From assembly GCA_011330545.1 (NCBI GenBank), contig DRQI01000302.1, positions 1-7,294 on the forward strand: DNA of 7,294 bases, in the 5' to 3' direction. Origin of the DNA: Flavobacteriia bacterium. GTDB taxonomy: Bacteria; Bacteroidota; Bacteroidia; Flavobacteriales; Flavobacteriaceae. The position numbers and the translations under genes were made by a program. The notes beneath the pieces are model-generated. The model saw only the letters and a program-made list of their open reading frames with translations, had not been told where the DNA came from and did no database searches. This document shows positions 6,228-7,294 of the stretch, piece after piece. How positions within the stretch are numbered: position 1 is the first letter of the stretch; each line of letters opens with the position of its first letter.

Positions 6228-7294
6228 ATCATCTCAAAATAAAACCTTTAAAAAAATTACCAAATGGATTTGGCGGCTTTTCTTTGCCGGAATAGCTTTT
6301 ATTGTACTTTTATTCGTTTTGGCTTCTTTAGATGTTTTTGGGCCACTGCCCTCTTTTGAAGAATTAGAAAATCCTAAGAGCAATTTAGCAACTCAAGTAA
6401 TTTCTATTGATCATAAAACCATAGGGAGTTATTTTAAAGAAAACAGGTCTCCAATAAAGTACAAAAATCTACCCGAAAATCTGGTTAATGCTTTAATCGC
6501 CACCGAAGATGAACGTTTTTACGAACATTCAGGCATTGATTTTAGGGGTACCACCCGAGCCGTGGTTTTTTTAGGAACAAGAGGTGGTGCCAGTACCATT
6601 ACACAGCAATTGGCAAAACTGCTGTTTCACGGAGAAGGTTCTAAGAATCTCATCGAAAGAATAAAGCAAAAAATAAAAGAGCTCATCATTGCGGTACGCC
6701 TAGAAAAACAATATACCAAAAAAGAAATTTTGGCGATGTATTTGAATAAATACGATTTTTTAAATCAAGGGGTGGGTATCCGTTCAGCATCTCGTATTTA
6801 TTTTGGAGTCGAACCAAAAGATTTAACTCAAGAACAAGCCGCAATGCTGGTGGGAATGTTAAAAAATTCATCACTTTATAATCCATTGCGAAGAGCTGAA
6901 TTGGTTAAAAAACGACGTAATGTTGTTTTGAAACAAATGAAAAAATCCGGTTTTATTACACGTACAGAAAAAGATTCATTACAAAAACTTCCTCTTCATT
7001 TAGATGTTCATAAAGAAGATACCAGTTTTGGTATGGCCACTTATTTTAGGGAATATCTTAGAGGGTTTTTAAAAGGCTGGGTAAAAGACAATCCGAAACC
7101 GGATGGAAAAGAATATGATATTTTTAGAGATGGATTAAAAATATACGTCACTCTAGATTCCAGAATGCAACAATATGCCGAGGAGGCCATGCGAGAGCAT
7201 ATGTCTAACCTGCAACGCGTCTTTTTTAAACAACAAAAAAAGAATAGGACAGCCCCTTTTTATGACTTGAGTAAAAGAGATATCAAACGGTTGA
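6217..7294 (+). CDS. Class A penicillin-binding protein, PBP1A type (3' end beyond window)
   Basis: This is a bifunctional peptidoglycan synthase at the inner membrane; 359 complete codons are visible and the transpeptidase domain lies outside the window. A short cytoplasmic tail (MATKSSQNK...) leads to one membrane helix at about residues 18-38. The GT51 glycosyltransferase domain follows, with the catalytic motif ATEDERFYEHSGIDFRG (catalytic Glu97) and GASTITQQLAKLL (125-137). Further motifs are RIKQKIKELIIAVRLEKQYTK in the next helix region (about 148-168), then EILAMYLNKYDFLNQGVGI and AAMLVGMLKN. Near residue 305 the linker DGLKIYVTLDSRMQQYAEEAM introduces the transpeptidase part, as in PBP1A. 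The frame is intact throughout. The ATG overlaps the end of gldH, which indicates co-transcription and coupling. PBP1A and the related PBP1C are hard to tell apart without the C-terminus, but the linker favours PBP1A. Confidence 0.92.
   Translation, partial: MATKSSQNKTFKKITKWIWRLFFAGIAFIVLLFVLASLDVFGPLPSFEELENPKSNLATQVISIDHKTIGSYFKENRSPIKYKNLPENLVNALIATEDERFYEHSGIDFRGTTRAVVFLGTRGGASTITQQLAKLLFHGEGSKNLIERIKQKIKELIIAVRLEKQYTKKEILAMYLNKYDFLNQGVGIRSASRIYFGVEPKDLTQEQAAMLVGMLKNSSLYNPLRRAELVKKRRNVVLKQMKKSGFITRTEKDSLQKLPLHLDVHKEDTSFGMATYFREYLRGFLKGWVKDNPKPDGKEYDIFRDGLKIYVTLDSRMQQYAEEAMREHMSNLQRVFFKQQKKNRTAPFYDLSKRDIKRL

Noticed and set aside
6686..6886. Minus-strand open frame inside the penicillin-binding protein gene
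   Set aside because: It is antisense to well-conserved GT51 sequence.

Overview
The window looks like chromosomal DNA of a gliding member of the Bacteroidota, most likely a Flavobacteriaceae species. The evidence is AT-rich sequence, A-rich leaders in place of Shine-Dalgarno motifs, a GldH gliding lipoprotein, a Bacteroidota-style RicT (PSP1) protein, a TPR-type LytS-like kinase, and a lipoprotein with a Cys-Asn-Lys-Asp-Asp surface-export-like N-terminus. The genus cannot be fixed from the sequence alone.

Left part (1-3254, all minus strand): a signalling block. A histidine kinase with a secreted TPR sensor (1078-3075) is followed after one base by a LytTR response regulator (333-1076). After a 120-base gap comes the start of a surface lipoprotein gene with a leucine-rich-repeat-type N-terminus, which runs off the left edge (1-212). 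Two sets of three 9-bp direct repeats (core AAGTGG on the plus strand) occur with exact 21-bp periodicity. One set lies upstream of the kinase gene (3191-3241) and one upstream of the lipoprotein gene (281-331). In both cases a degenerate Bacteroidota -7 element follows after exactly 33 bases. This is the expected shape of LytTR operators. It suggests a self-contained circuit in which the regulator controls its own operon and the neighbouring lipoprotein.

Right part (3255-7294): core genes. holB (DNA polymerase III delta', minus) diverges across a 167-bp spacer from a tightly overlapping plus-strand operon: ricT, then gldH (8-bp overlap), then a class A penicillin-binding protein (11-bp overlap) that continues beyond the right edge. 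The operon links an Fe-S regulatory protein, a gliding lipoprotein and peptidoglycan synthesis. holB next to ricT recalls the holB-yaaT neighbourhood of Bacillus subtilis, here with the two genes divergent.

No RNA genes, CRISPR array, insertion sequence or convincing intrinsic terminator was seen. There is no gene-free stretch longer than about 180 bases.
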